Program-made: the position numbers and the translations under genes
Notes under the pieces: model-generated
Told to the model about the DNA's origin: nothing
Databases searched by the model: none
What the model saw: the letters and a program-made list of their open reading frames with translations, nothing else
IMG/VR virus record: IMGVR_UViG_3300037826_000095
Location: 1 to 35,560 of that record
Source of the DNA: a virus
DNA: 35,560 nt
Reading direction: 5' to 3' (one strand)
Part shown: in pieces, positions 7,377-14,579 of the stretch
Layout: each line of letters starts with the position of its first letter
How positions within the stretch are numbered: the first letter of the stretch is position 1

Positions 7377-7405
7377 GCCCCGCTCGCCCAACAAGCGGGC
7401 GGGGC
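7377..7405 (+). repeat. intergenic GC hairpin 1 of the small-gene operon
   Basis: GCCCCGCTCGC (7377-7387) pairs with GCGGGCGGGGC (7395-7405), 11 bp with one G-U, loop CCAACAA. It lies between the first stop and the second start. Related hairpins occur at 7752-7774 and 8105-8128. No T-run follows, so it is more likely an RNA stability or processing element than a terminator. Confidence 0.8.
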
Positions 7406-7415
7406 ACAAAAACCA

Positions 7416-7742
7416 ATGGCAAAAGATCAGGTAAATTTCCGGGCCAGTGATTTAACGATCAACCAGCTCGCCGATCTGCAGGAGTATTGGGGGACCACCC
7501 AAACCGACGCGATCAGTGAGTGCGTGTCCCGCGCCTGGCACGACGAGGCCGCCCGACGCGAGACTGGCGCACCCGCGATCTGGCGCGTACGCCCAGGCGA
7601 CTATTTCTTCGTCAGCCGCGAAGCTGCAGTGGGGTGGTTCGAGGCCCTCGACGCCGAACAGGTCGGTCCGAACGAATGGCTCGATGAGCGATCTGATACG
7701 TGGTACGAGCTAGAACAGGTCGCTTATAAATCAAGCGAGTAA
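7416..7742 (+). CDS. RHH-type DNA-binding protein with extra C-terminal domain (putative operon autoregulator)
   Basis: 108 residues. The N-terminus fits a ribbon-helix-helix fold: a short strand (QVNFRAS), then two helices (INQLADLQEYWG, QTDAISECVSRAW). Residues 50-108 form an unrecognised aromatic-rich domain (IWRVRPGDYFFVSREAAVGWFEAL). RHH proteins bind palindromes as dimers, and the 17-bp palindrome over the operon -10 is a fitting target. A weak ribosome-binding site lies within or after hairpin 1. Adjacent small genes plus an autoregulator is the layout of toxin-antitoxin and of acr-aca operons; neither is proven. Confidence 0.7.
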   Translation: MAKDQVNFRASDLTINQLADLQEYWGTTQTDAISECVSRAWHDEAARRETGAPAIWRVRPGDYFFVSREAAVGWFEALDAEQVGPNEWLDERSDTWYELEQVAYKSSE

Positions 7743-7751
7743 GTGATTATC

Positions 7752-7774
7752 GCCTCGCCCACAGCGGGCGGGGC
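7752..7774 (+). repeat. intergenic GC hairpin 2 of the small-gene operon
   Basis: GCCTCGCCC (7752-7760) pairs with GGGCGGGGC (7766-7774), one G-U, loop ACAGC. Same family as the hairpins at 7377 and 8105. It directly precedes the AAAGGA ribosome-binding site of the next gene. Confidence 0.75.
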
Positions 7775-7787
7775 AAAGGAAAAGCTA

Positions 7788-8093
7788 ATGTGGTGGACTG
7801 ATGGTTTTTTTGTGGTGACATTAAATGTAGAAATACCAGAATTCCCAGAAGGATTGGGGAATCCGATATGGTCCTGCATCAAGGGGTTTGGTGACGTGGC
7901 AGCCGCTGCTATAAGCGCCAATGAAGTGATTGTGCCCCAATGGGCAATCAAAGACATCGAAGGGTTTATAGAGGAACAGCGCCCAGCCACCGTGGAAGAT
8001 TTTGAAGAAGCGGCACAACTTCTAATCCAAGCTGGAAAGTGCGTTGATGGCGCATTAGATGTCAGGTACTGGATGGGACTTCCCCCAGATTAG
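7788..8093 (+). CDS. hypothetical protein, third gene of plus-strand operon
   Basis: 101 residues from the ATG at 7788, chosen because AAAGGA lies upstream. A longer frame from a GTG at 7743 would translate through hairpin 2. The sequence starts WWTDGFFVVTLNVEIPEFP, then has Trp/Cys residues and an acidic helix (TVEDFEEAAQLLIQAG). No family recognised. Lower GC than the late genes around it. It ends 12 nt before hairpin 3, followed by the operon terminator. Confidence 0.65.
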   Translation: MWWTDGFFVVTLNVEIPEFPEGLGNPIWSCIKGFGDVAAAAISANEVIVPQWAIKDIEGFIEEQRPATVEDFEEAAQLLIQAGKCVDGALDVRYWMGLPPD

Positions 8094-8104
8094 TATTTAA
8101 TTTT

Positions 8105-8128
8105 GCCCCGCTCTTAAGCGGGCGAGGC
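8105..8128 (+). repeat. GC hairpin 3 of the small-gene operon
   Basis: GCCCCGCTC (8105-8113) against GGGCGAGGC (8120-8128), one mismatch. It shares the GCCYCGCYC...GCGGGCGRGGC pattern of the two earlier hairpins. Confidence 0.65.
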
Positions 8129-8149
8129 AGCTCACATAATCGAGTTTAT

Positions 8150-8183
8150 CCCCGCAGTAGCCCGCCTACTGCGGGGATTTTTT
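8150..8183 (+). terminator. intrinsic terminator of the plus-strand operon
   Basis: CCCCGCAGTAG (8150-8160), loop CCCGC, CTACTGCGGGG (8166-8176), then A and six T. A perfect 11-bp stem with a T-run on the plus strand. It insulates the operon from the convergent terminase small subunit gene. Confidence 0.95.
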
Positions 8184-8225
8184 GCATCTATGCTTTTGTT
8201 AAGGTTCTTCACTGCTTGCTACCAG

Positions 8226-8849
8226 CTACCTGCTATCATCTTCAGGCAACTGCGCAATCGACGCCAGATCTTCCTCGCTCACTTCGCTCCAGTCCGATAC
8301 CTCGCCCGCCACCACCCCGACCTCCTGGCGCTTGACGTAATCGCCCAGCATCTCCAGCGCCAGCTTCCGGTCGCTGTGACTGCGCGGGTTCGGGTCGCTC
8401 GCGCTCTCGATCAGCGCCGCGTAAATCTCGGAGCGCGCCTTCGCCAGCGCCGAGGCCGTCAGCGCCTTGATCCGCGTCTGCATCGCCGGGTTCTCCGCCT
8501 TCCACTGGCTGACCACCCGGTCCGAGGTCAGCCCCAGCACCTCCGTCGCCAGTTCGTGCTGGTACCGCGGCCTGCGCTGGTCCGCTGGCTGCGCCGCCCA
8601 GAGCATAAATACCGCCTGGCGCCAGCTCCAGCCCTCCTCCAGGAGATCCCAGTAATCATCCATCCAAGGCCCGGCGTCGTGCTGCGCCTCGAATACCCGC
8701 CGCGCCCTCCGGCTGCGGAGCTGCGCCTCCGATAGCGCATTTACCTCGCCCGCCATCCCCGGCAGCGCCCGGATCGCGTCGAGGGCCTCGGCCTCATCTT
8801 CTCCGAGCGCCCCATCGCCATCCAGCAAATCCATCTCCTCAGTCGCCAC
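8226..8849 (-). CDS. terminase small subunit (TerS)-like
   Basis: 207 residues. The central part carries an HTH-like region (LATEVLGLTSDRVVSQWKAE) followed by long helices and a conserved-looking basic stretch (NPRSHSDRKLALEMLGDY), a layout common in small terminases that recognise packaging sites. It is the nearest late gene upstream of TerL on the same strand, and its start overlaps the end of the endolysin gene by 11 nt. The separation from TerL by a 1.3-kb opposing operon is unusual. Assigned from organisation and HTH pattern; sequence similarity could not be tested. Confidence 0.65.
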   Translation of the reverse strand: MATEEMDLLDGDGALGEDEAEALDAIRALPGMAGEVNALSEAQLRSRRARRVFEAQHDAGPWMDDYWDLLEEGWSWRQAVFMLWAAQPADQRRPRYQHELATEVLGLTSDRVVSQWKAENPAMQTRIKALTASALAKARSEIYAALIESASDPNPRSHSDRKLALEMLGDYVKRQEVGVVAGEVSDWSEVSEEDLASIAQLPEDDSR

Positions 8850-9429
8850 GCCGAATCATCGCCTCCACGAAAGCCGGGTCGATGTGCGCCTTCAGCACCG
8901 GCACCGGATCCACCCACTCGCGATCCGACAACCACTCATACCACTCGAACCGCTCTCCGGCCATATCGAAATGCAGATGGTCGCCCGTCCGCCAGTCGCC
9001 GAGCGCGCCGAGCCGGTCGCCCGCCACCACCTCATCGCCCGCCTCCACGAAGATCTCACCGAGATGCGCATAGCGCACGAAAAGCGGCTCGCCCTCGTGA
9101 TGGTGCTCGACCACCACCACGCCTAACCAGCCGTCCGAGCGGCCCACTTGGTCAACCACACCCTCGGCGATGGCCCAGATCGGGAAGCCGCGCTCCACGT
9201 CGCCCCACTGCGGTTCATCCAGATTGACGTCGAGGCCCGTGTGATCGGGCTTATGCCGCTGGGCCACGTACCAATGCTCCGGCGGGAACTCCTCCGTGCC
9301 CACCGGCAACATCCAGCCCAGCCCCACATCCTCGCGCAATCCCTCAGCCACCCTCTCCAGATCATCAGAATGCCTGCGCAATTCGCCAGCGATTTTAATT
9401 ACCTGCTCCACGGCCCAGGAATTACTCAT
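8839..9429 (-). CDS. M23-family peptidase (endolysin)
   Basis: 196 residues, a LytM/M23 zinc metallopeptidase. Metal-binding motifs: H63-x3-D67 (HTGLD) and H151-x-H153 (HLHFD), with a further His in VRYAHL (H122). M23 enzymes cut peptidoglycan cross-links. An N-terminal helix (residues 5-35) precedes the catalytic domain; no signal peptide, so export would rely on a holin. Neighbours are a membrane protein and a lipoprotein upstream, together a lysis module. It overlaps both neighbours by 8-11 nt. Confidence 0.88.
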   Translation of the reverse strand: MSNSWAVEQVIKIAGELRRHSDDLERVAEGLREDVGLGWMLPVGTEEFPPEHWYVAQRHKPDHTGLDVNLDEPQWGDVERGFPIWAIAEGVVDQVGRSDGWLGVVVVEHHHEGEPLFVRYAHLGEIFVEAGDEVVAGDRLGALGDWRTGDHLHFDMAGERFEWYEWLSDREWVDPVPVLKAHIDPAFVEAMIRRGD

Positions 9430-9631
9430 TTACCCGCTCCATCATCCGCATCCAGGCCTCAGTATTACGCTCAATTACCTGGCGCATTTCACAATTCATA
9501 TCCTGGAGATCAGCGGCGTACCGTTGGACCTCCTCTAGCCGTAGCTCCCAGGTACGATTTAGCATCCAAATCGCAAAAATCGCCAGGCCCAGCGTGCCGC
9601 CGTGCTGAGCAACGAGATCAATGACCTCCAT
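9422..9631 (-). CDS. small single-span membrane protein, putative holin
   Basis: 69 residues: a short N-terminus, one membrane segment (about residues 10-26, GGTLGLAIFAIWML), then a charged helical tail. Position directly before the endolysin and overlapping it by 8 nt suggests a holin or holin partner. No family motif recognised. Confidence 0.6.
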   Translation of the reverse strand: MEVIDLVAQHGGTLGLAIFAIWMLNRTWELRLEEVQRYAADLQDMNCEMRQVIERNTEAWMRMMERVNE

Positions 9632-9634
9632 ACA

Positions 9635-10123
9635 TTAGCCGCCAATCGCTACGTCGTACCATTGCTGCGCCAGCTCCGCGACGAGCGCATCCAACGACTG
9701 CCCGCGGAACCCAGCCCACACCCGCAGCAGCGCCTTCGCGTCGGCGGGCAGCTCCTCGATGAATTGGCCGATCACCCGCTCCATCTTCTCCGGCCCGCCC
9801 ATCTCGATCTCTTCCCTGGCCACCTTCTCCGCCTCCAGCATCAGCGATACGGCCAGAGCCCGCGCCTTCTTCAGGCCCCCACTGATCACCGATACCGCCA
9901 GGCCAGCCACAAGCGCGATCTCCTCAATGTGCTCCAGCACCCACTCCAGCGCGCTGGCGAAATCCAGGCCACCCTCGGCCCCCTCGGCCTCGCCAGTCAC
10001 TGCATCGCCGTCCGCCACCAGCGGAGATTCCGTCGGCACCGGCGAGCTCGTCGGGTCCCCATTGCACGCCGCCAATACTACTATCCCGATCAAAAAAAAT
10101 ACCAGAACCGTCCCCTTCTTCAT
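9635..10123 (-). CDS. lipoprotein with holin-like membrane segment
   Basis: 162 residues from an ATG preceded by a strong purine-rich site (GGGGAGGGGGG). A longer frame from 10222 is rejected because it would translate the terminator at 10146-10187. Residues 1-20 are a lipoprotein signal peptide ending in LAAC, with the acylated Cys at 20, followed by a Ser/Pro/Thr-rich linker. A second hydrophobic segment (EEIALVAGLAVSVISGG) precedes a charged helix (LMLEAEKVAREEIEMGGPEKMERVI) that resembles LLH-type phage holins. First gene of the lysis set. A spanin-like role is the alternative. Confidence 0.7.
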   Translation of the reverse strand: MKKGTVLVFFLIGIVVLAACNGDPTSSPVPTESPLVADGDAVTGEAEGAEGGLDFASALEWVLEHIEEIALVAGLAVSVISGGLKKARALAVSLMLEAEKVAREEIEMGGPEKMERVIGQFIEELPADAKALLRVWAGFRGQSLDALVAELAQQWYDVAIGG

Positions 10124-10145
10124 ACCCCCTCCCCTTTGAAACACC

Positions 10146-10187
10146 AAAAAACGCGCCGCCCGGACCCCCATAGATCCGAACGGCGCG
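10146..10187 (-). terminator. intrinsic terminator between the 63-codon gene and the lysis operon
   Basis: On the minus strand a 13-bp stem (10175-10187 with 10152-10164, two G-U pairs) is followed by six T (complement of 10146-10151). It would stop transcripts from the promoter at 10528-10556 before the lysis and packaging genes. No other strong promoter is visible between it and the lipoprotein start. Confidence 0.85.
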
Positions 10188-10300
10188 CTTCCTACGCTAA
10201 CACCGAGACCAGCCAGCGTCAACCGGCCCTATTCAATTGAAGCGATCCCCTAGCGTGGTTCGGGGACCGCGCCCTGCACATCCACGCCAGCGCTATGCCA

Positions 10301-10492
10301 TCAACGCAAAAGCGCCGGATTCACCCGCTCGCGCTCTTTCACCTCCGCGCTCACAGCCGATCCGGCGCAATCAAATGCAATCCGCACTTTCTCAGGAGCC
10401 GCCACTCTCTCGCGGCGTAGGATTAGCCAGCGCACCATTGTTGATACACGCTCACCAACCTCGACCTTCTTACCATCGATCATCAATTTCAT
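10301..10492 (-). CDS. 63-residue hypothetical protein behind a LexA-type promoter
   Basis: Small basic protein (KLMIDGKKVEVGERVSTMVRWLILRRERVA) with GGGGGG 9 nt ahead of the ATG. No known motif. It is the only gene between a consensus promoter with an overlapping LexA-type box and an intrinsic terminator, upstream of lysis and packaging. A regulatory role, for instance in late-gene control, is a guess from position. Confidence 0.6.
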   Translation of the reverse strand: MKLMIDGKKVEVGERVSTMVRWLILRRERVAAPEKVRIAFDCAGSAVSAEVKERERVNPALLR

Positions 10493-10512
10493 CCGGCAGC
10501 CCCCCGATAATT

Positions 10513-10556
10513 AGAACATCTGTTCTGATTATACCACGCCCACAACGACGTGTCAA
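10513..10556 (-). promoter_or_regulatory. consensus sigma70 promoter with LexA-type operator
   Basis: On the minus strand: -35 TTGACA (10551-10556), 17-nt spacer, extended -10 TGG-TATAAT (TATAAT at 10528-10533). The palindrome AGAACATCTGTTCT (10513-10526) covers the expected start site and matches the GAAC-N4-GTTC LexA box of Gram-positive-type bacteria. The same arms occur before the integrase at 22970-22983. This predicts DNA-damage induction. Confidence 0.8.
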
Positions 10557-10569
10557 ATCAACGCAGCCG

Positions 10570-10800
10570 TTAGGCCACTAGTTCCACATCCTCCAACACC
10601 ACCAGGCGAAAATCGCCGCCTCTCCCCGCGCGCGCACGCTTTGGCGCGCCGCAATTCAAGCAGATCCCCTCCACCTCATCGACCACGCCCCCACACTCGC
10701 ACCGGTCGCACCTCGGGCAAAGCCCCAGCTCGTCCAACACTCTCCCGCAACTCTCGCACACATCTCGCTGCTTTTCCATCAACTCCCTCCACTGGTTCAC
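10570..10800 (-). CDS. zinc-ribbon protein
   Basis: 76 residues with eight Cys in CxxC pairs: C15/C18, C28/C31, C34/C36, C47/C50, followed by a basic patch (PKRARAGRGG). This is a double zinc-ribbon pattern typical of small nucleic-acid-binding or transcription-linked phage proteins. GGAGGGAGT-like purines precede the start. It sits just upstream of the LexA-type promoter. The micro-ORF at 22639-22698 resembles its first ribbon. Specific function unknown. Confidence 0.7.
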   Translation of the reverse strand: MNQWRELMEKQRDVCESCGRVLDELGLCPRCDRCECGGVVDEVEGICLNCGAPKRARAGRGGDFRLVVLEDVELVA

Positions 10801-11149
10801 AAACTCCTAAAAATTCTCGCAGCCTTCCCCCCATCACCACCAAATCCTAAAATTTCAGACGGGGGGGGATTAGCGCACTATCCACAATTCACTGCGTATA
10901 TGCACAATTCTACGCAATCACACGCCAGTGATGATAATTCCTGTTATCACCACTGACCCGCTTTTCGCGCAAAAAACAAATCTCTCTCACAATCTCTCTC
11001 CCCCACAGAACTGCTACAACTGTTACTAGTGATGAAACTGGTACTAGTAGTAGCAGTAGTAACAGTAGTAGCAGTTCGCCACAGAGAGACTTCTCCGAGC
11101 AAGCCACACACATACTAAAAAAGAAAAAGCAGAATCATCTTTTCCTGGC
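10801..11149. other. non-coding region with long inverted repeat and G-run
   Basis: About 350 nt without a credible gene, between the primase-side genes and the zinc-ribbon gene. It contains a run of nine G near 10860, two similar AT-rich strings (TCCTAAAAATTCTC, ATCCTAAAATTTCA), and a near-perfect inverted repeat with 21-nt arms (11008-11028 and 11057-11077, one mismatch). The AGTAGTAGCAG microsatellite lies within the right arm. The flanks TCTCTC/GAGAGA continue the symmetry. An origin or a transcription-control structure is possible. The poly-Leu reading frame across the repeat is an artefact. Confidence 0.6.
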
Positions 11150-11509
11150 TTAATCAAAAGAAGCGCGACATTGCGCCTCGGCATCCAAGAGGCGTGCGAT
11201 TTCCTCCAGCAAGGCCGCATAGTGACGGCCCAGCTCCTCGGCGCGTTCGCGCTCGCCAGCCTCTTGTGCCTCGCGTATCATTTGCTCGCCACGTTCGAGC
11301 CGGTCTTCGACCTGGCCGATCTTGATGACCAGGCCAGCCCATACGGCCTGGCGCAATTGATAGCGCGTGTACGATGCCTCAATATTACCATCCTCTCGCC
11401 GCTTCCATTGGCCATCGATGGTTGGCATCGGCGAGTCCTCTGGTAATAAGAGCGTGACATAGATCTGCTTGCCATCCTCTTTCAGTTGATCCGGTAGCTC
11501 AATTGACAT
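11150..11509 (-). CDS. hypothetical coiled-coil protein downstream of primase-helicase
   Basis: 119 residues from the ATG at 11509, chosen because GGAG lies 7 nt upstream within the end of the primase gene. The longer upstream frame only mirrors the primase. The N-terminal half has short strands (KQIYVTLLLPEDSP); the C-terminal half is one long charged helix (residues about 65-115, Glu/Arg-rich). Two nucleotides separate it from the primase stop, so it is probably cotranslated and may assist replication. No family recognised. Confidence 0.65.
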   Translation of the reverse strand: MSIELPDQLKEDGKQIYVTLLLPEDSPMPTIDGQWKRREDGNIEASYTRYQLRQAVWAGLVIKIGQVEDRLERGEQMIREAQEAGERERAEELGRHYAALLEEIARLLDAEAQCRASFD

Positions 11510-11510
11510 T

Positions 11511-14500
11511 CTAAAACTCCACTGGCTCAGGCTCAGACTGTATTTTCTCCTGCGGCTCCAGCCCGAACTTTTTCGCGTATACCTTAAGCACCCGATGGTT
11601 CTGACCATTCGGTCCTTTGTATTGCAATGTCGTGTAGTTGCTTCCTGGCACTGCAATACCGGCTTCCGTCAGCCCGCTGTAGAACGCGTTGCGGTTGAGC
11701 GGATAGGGCTGGCCCGCTTTGCGACAACGCTCCTGGATGTACGATAGAGCGCTCTCGCCAAAGAGATACAGGAAATCGCGATCTACAAACCCAAGCTTCT
11801 CAGCGTATGGCGTCCGGCTCCCAGCCTGCGGAATATCCGCGATCTCCTTCGTCCCTTCGACCCATATTTTCCCTTGCGCGAAATCATCTCTAATGATTCG
11901 CACGAAGCGGTCAATCGGATCTTCCTCCTCGACTAGGATCGAGTGATCCATCGCATCTGAGAGGAGCGCATCGAAGAAGCGGTTGCGCCATTCCTGCGCA
12001 TCCTCGGCCGTGAGCGCACCCTGCGCCACGGCGAACTTCATTCCCTGGTCAAAACCGACGTACAGCTTGGCGATCACCGCCGGGATTCTCTGGTGCGTCA
12101 TCTGCGCAAAGCGCCGGTGATCGCGCAGGCCTTGCCAGGCCCCCGGCAGATCGCGCTTGAGATCGCCCCAATGGTCCCGCAGCCAGAGCAGATAACCGGT
12201 CATCGCGTGCGCATAGCGCTTCCGCTCTGCCTGACACGCATTGAGTTGCTCCATCGCGGCTTCATTTTCGACGAGATCATCGCGCACGACCTCGATTGGA
12301 AAAGAGCGACCAATGATCGATTGCCCGCTGGGCAACTGCTCGCCGCTGCTGATCACCAGCCCGCGCGGCGGGAAATTCTTCTGAGCGTCGAGGTTGCTCG
12401 TTCGCCTCGCCCGGCTGGTGCGATTAGCCCAGTTCCTGATCAGGTACTCGGCTTTGCGGTCGTGGGAGCGTGCCAGCCGCACATCCCGCGCGTAGTCGTC
12501 CACGACCAGCGGCGCATCCTTGACCAGGAACGCCTTCATCTCCAGCGCCGTGCGCGTATCATTCCAATTGGCTGGCATCCGATTATAATCCCAGCCCGGG
12601 CCGTAGTGGTTCAGCGCCAGCGCCGTGATAGTGCTCTTCATTGCGCCCGTCTTTCCATAGACGAAAATGACAAAATCCGGCTCCACGATCTCGCCCAGCG
12701 GAGCCAGATACATCGCCGCCCAGAGCGGACCGGTGATGCGCAGGTCGGTGAGCTCCAGGAATCGCAACGAGGCCTCCATTGCCTCGCGCACGTCCTCTGG
12801 CTGCTCGGGCAGCGTATATCCCTGCAGGCGACTATCGTCGACCTCGACATCGACCTCCGTCTCGCCGCTGCCCACGCCGCCACCGTTGAAGAGGAACACG
12901 CGCTGACCGTTCACGCGCCGCCATCCGACGTGGGTGTAGCACGTCGTCTTTTCTGGCTCTGATAACTCCTGGATGGCGCGGCGGAGGTGGTGCGGGCTTG
13001 CCTCCATCTGGTAGGCCGATGCGCCCCACTGGCCCGTGAGCCAGTTCAGGCGCGGGTACTCCTCGGCCGGGACCGTGATGGTCGGTAGCCGCGTTCCGTC
13101 GTTAAGTGTGCCCTCTATGACAAATTTTATCTCGCGGCGCACACCGTCGTCGTGGATGACCTCCTCGGTGATGCGCGCATCGAGCGGCGCCAGCGGCGAC
13201 CAGCGCGGCGTGCCGTCGTCGTCGAGGCCGTTCTGGCGGCAGATCATCCCCCAGCGCGTGGCGTACGGCGCGTTGGAGAGCCGTCGCTCCCACACGCTCT
13301 TCACCAAATTGTCCAGATCCCGCTTGCCAATATCCATCCTGTCACAGATGGAATCCTTGAGCTGGACCCGGATCGGGCGTGGCAGATCGCCGTACAGCGC
13401 CGCGATCTCCTCGCTCATCTCGGCCCGCTCCTGCGGATCCTCGAGCGCGTTGTACGCCTCAATGCGCAGATCCAGCCACGAAGGCGCATCCCGCAGCAGC
13501 CGCGCCACGTATGCGCCCACGTCCTCCGGCGCCTCGAAGCCCTCCGGCGCCTCCCGCGTGCCCGCCGCGATGCGCTGGAGGTCGTTGGCGTCCTTCTGCG
13601 GCCACGTCACCACGCGCGTAAGCGCACCCAGCCGCTCCGCCAACTCGCCCCGATGCCGCCGCCCGGTCTCGTCGTCGTCGAGGCCGATGTAGACGCGCCG
13701 GGCGTCGACCATCCGCTCCAGCAGCTCCTCGTCCTCCAGATCGGCCCCGGCGATAGCCACCGCCGTATCTACCGCCTCCCACTCGGCCCCGGCCGTCACC
13801 GCGCAGGCCTGCCCCTCCACGATCAGGATGCTCTCGGCCCGCTTGAGCGGCTTGCCCACGACGAAGGCCCGCCGCTCCCCGGCCAGCTTCCGCGGCGGAT
13901 TGTATTTGCTTTCGTGCGGCTCGACCTCGGGCCGGATCGCCCGCGCCGAGAGGTATACCACGCGCCCGTGGCGCCGGTGGACGTAGACCAGCGCCCCGCC
14001 CTTATGATAGGCAAAGCCCTGCACCTTCCGCGCCACCTGCGCCGCGCGGCTATCGGCCGCCATCTCGTGCATCCCGAAGTGGCCCAGCAGCGCCTCCAGG
14101 CCATCCTTCGGCGCGTAACCCAGCAGGCCGGAATCGATCACCTCGCCCGAGAAGCCGCGCTTGCGGGCGTAGGCCCGCCCGGGGCCATCCTCCTCGATCT
14201 GTTGCTGGAAGAAGCCCGCCCCCACCGCCAGCCTCTCCTGATAGCTGCGCTTCCTTTCATACGCCTTTCTGGCGGCCTCATTGTATTCCGGCATCTGCAC
14301 ATTGGCGCGGCGGGCGAGCTGGCGCACGGCCTCGATCAGATCCAGGCCCTGATGCCTCTGTACGAAATCAACCACGTCGCCACCCTCGTTGCAGCTCCCA
14401 AAACACTGCCATCTCTGGCTATCGGGAAAGACGACGAACGAGGGATCCTGCTCAGAATGGAACGGGCAGAGTGCCTTGTAGATGGTGCCTCTTCGATTTA

Positions 14501-14579
14501 GCTCGATGTGATCCTGGACCACGTCCACGATGTCCAGGCGGTCCTTGATCTGCTCAATAGTCTGTATCAGTGATGACAT
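11511..14579 (-). CDS. bifunctional primase-helicase (DnaG-type zinc finger + TOPRIM + P-loop ATPase)
   Basis: 1022 residues. Order: CHC2-type zinc finger (C38, H41, C59, C63; CPFH...CFGSC), a DnaG-like N-terminal region, a TOPRIM fold (ILIVEGQ near residue 255, YIGLDDDETG near 300), a linker, and a C-terminal P-loop ATPase with Walker A YGKTGAMKST near residue 640 and VVDDYA about 45 residues later. The arrangement matches phage and plasmid replication primases fused to a helicase-like motor, so it probably drives autonomous replication. The zinc finger has CxxxC rather than CxxC in its second half. The start codon lies inside the end of the AT-rich gene upstream (26-nt overlap). Confidence 0.88.
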   Translation of the reverse strand: MSSLIQTIEQIKDRLDIVDVVQDHIELNRRGTIYKALCPFHSEQDPSFVVFPDSQRWQCFGSCNEGGDVVDFVQRHQGLDLIEAVRQLARRANVQMPEYNEAARKAYERKRSYQERLAVGAGFFQQQIEEDGPGRAYARKRGFSGEVIDSGLLGYAPKDGLEALLGHFGMHEMAADSRAAQVARKVQGFAYHKGGALVYVHRRHGRVVYLSARAIRPEVEPHESKYNPPRKLAGERRAFVVGKPLKRAESILIVEGQACAVTAGAEWEAVDTAVAIAGADLEDEELLERMVDARRVYIGLDDDETGRRHRGELAERLGALTRVVTWPQKDANDLQRIAAGTREAPEGFEAPEDVGAYVARLLRDAPSWLDLRIEAYNALEDPQERAEMSEEIAALYGDLPRPIRVQLKDSICDRMDIGKRDLDNLVKSVWERRLSNAPYATRWGMICRQNGLDDDGTPRWSPLAPLDARITEEVIHDDGVRREIKFVIEGTLNDGTRLPTITVPAEEYPRLNWLTGQWGASAYQMEASPHHLRRAIQELSEPEKTTCYTHVGWRRVNGQRVFLFNGGGVGSGETEVDVEVDDSRLQGYTLPEQPEDVREAMEASLRFLELTDLRITGPLWAAMYLAPLGEIVEPDFVIFVYGKTGAMKSTITALALNHYGPGWDYNRMPANWNDTRTALEMKAFLVKDAPLVVDDYARDVRLARSHDRKAEYLIRNWANRTSRARRTSNLDAQKNFPPRGLVISSGEQLPSGQSIIGRSFPIEVVRDDLVENEAAMEQLNACQAERKRYAHAMTGYLLWLRDHWGDLKRDLPGAWQGLRDHRRFAQMTHQRIPAVIAKLYVGFDQGMKFAVAQGALTAEDAQEWRNRFFDALLSDAMDHSILVEEEDPIDRFVRIIRDDFAQGKIWVEGTKEIADIPQAGSRTPYAEKLGFVDRDFLYLFGESALSYIQERCRKAGQPYPLNRNAFYSGLTEAGIAVPGSNYTTLQYKGPNGQNHRVLKVYAKKFGLEPQEKIQSEPEPVEF

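Noticed and set aside
7743-7787. Upstream GTG start of the third small gene
   Set aside because: Would encode hairpin 2; the ATG at 7788 has an AAAGGA site.
10124-10222. N-terminal extension of the lipoprotein
   Set aside because: Would translate an intrinsic terminator and place 33 residues ahead of a perfect lipoprotein signal peptide.
10910-11113. Frame encoding a poly-Leu protein
   Set aside because: Produced by the trinucleotide-like repeat in the right arm of the hairpin; no ribosome-binding site.
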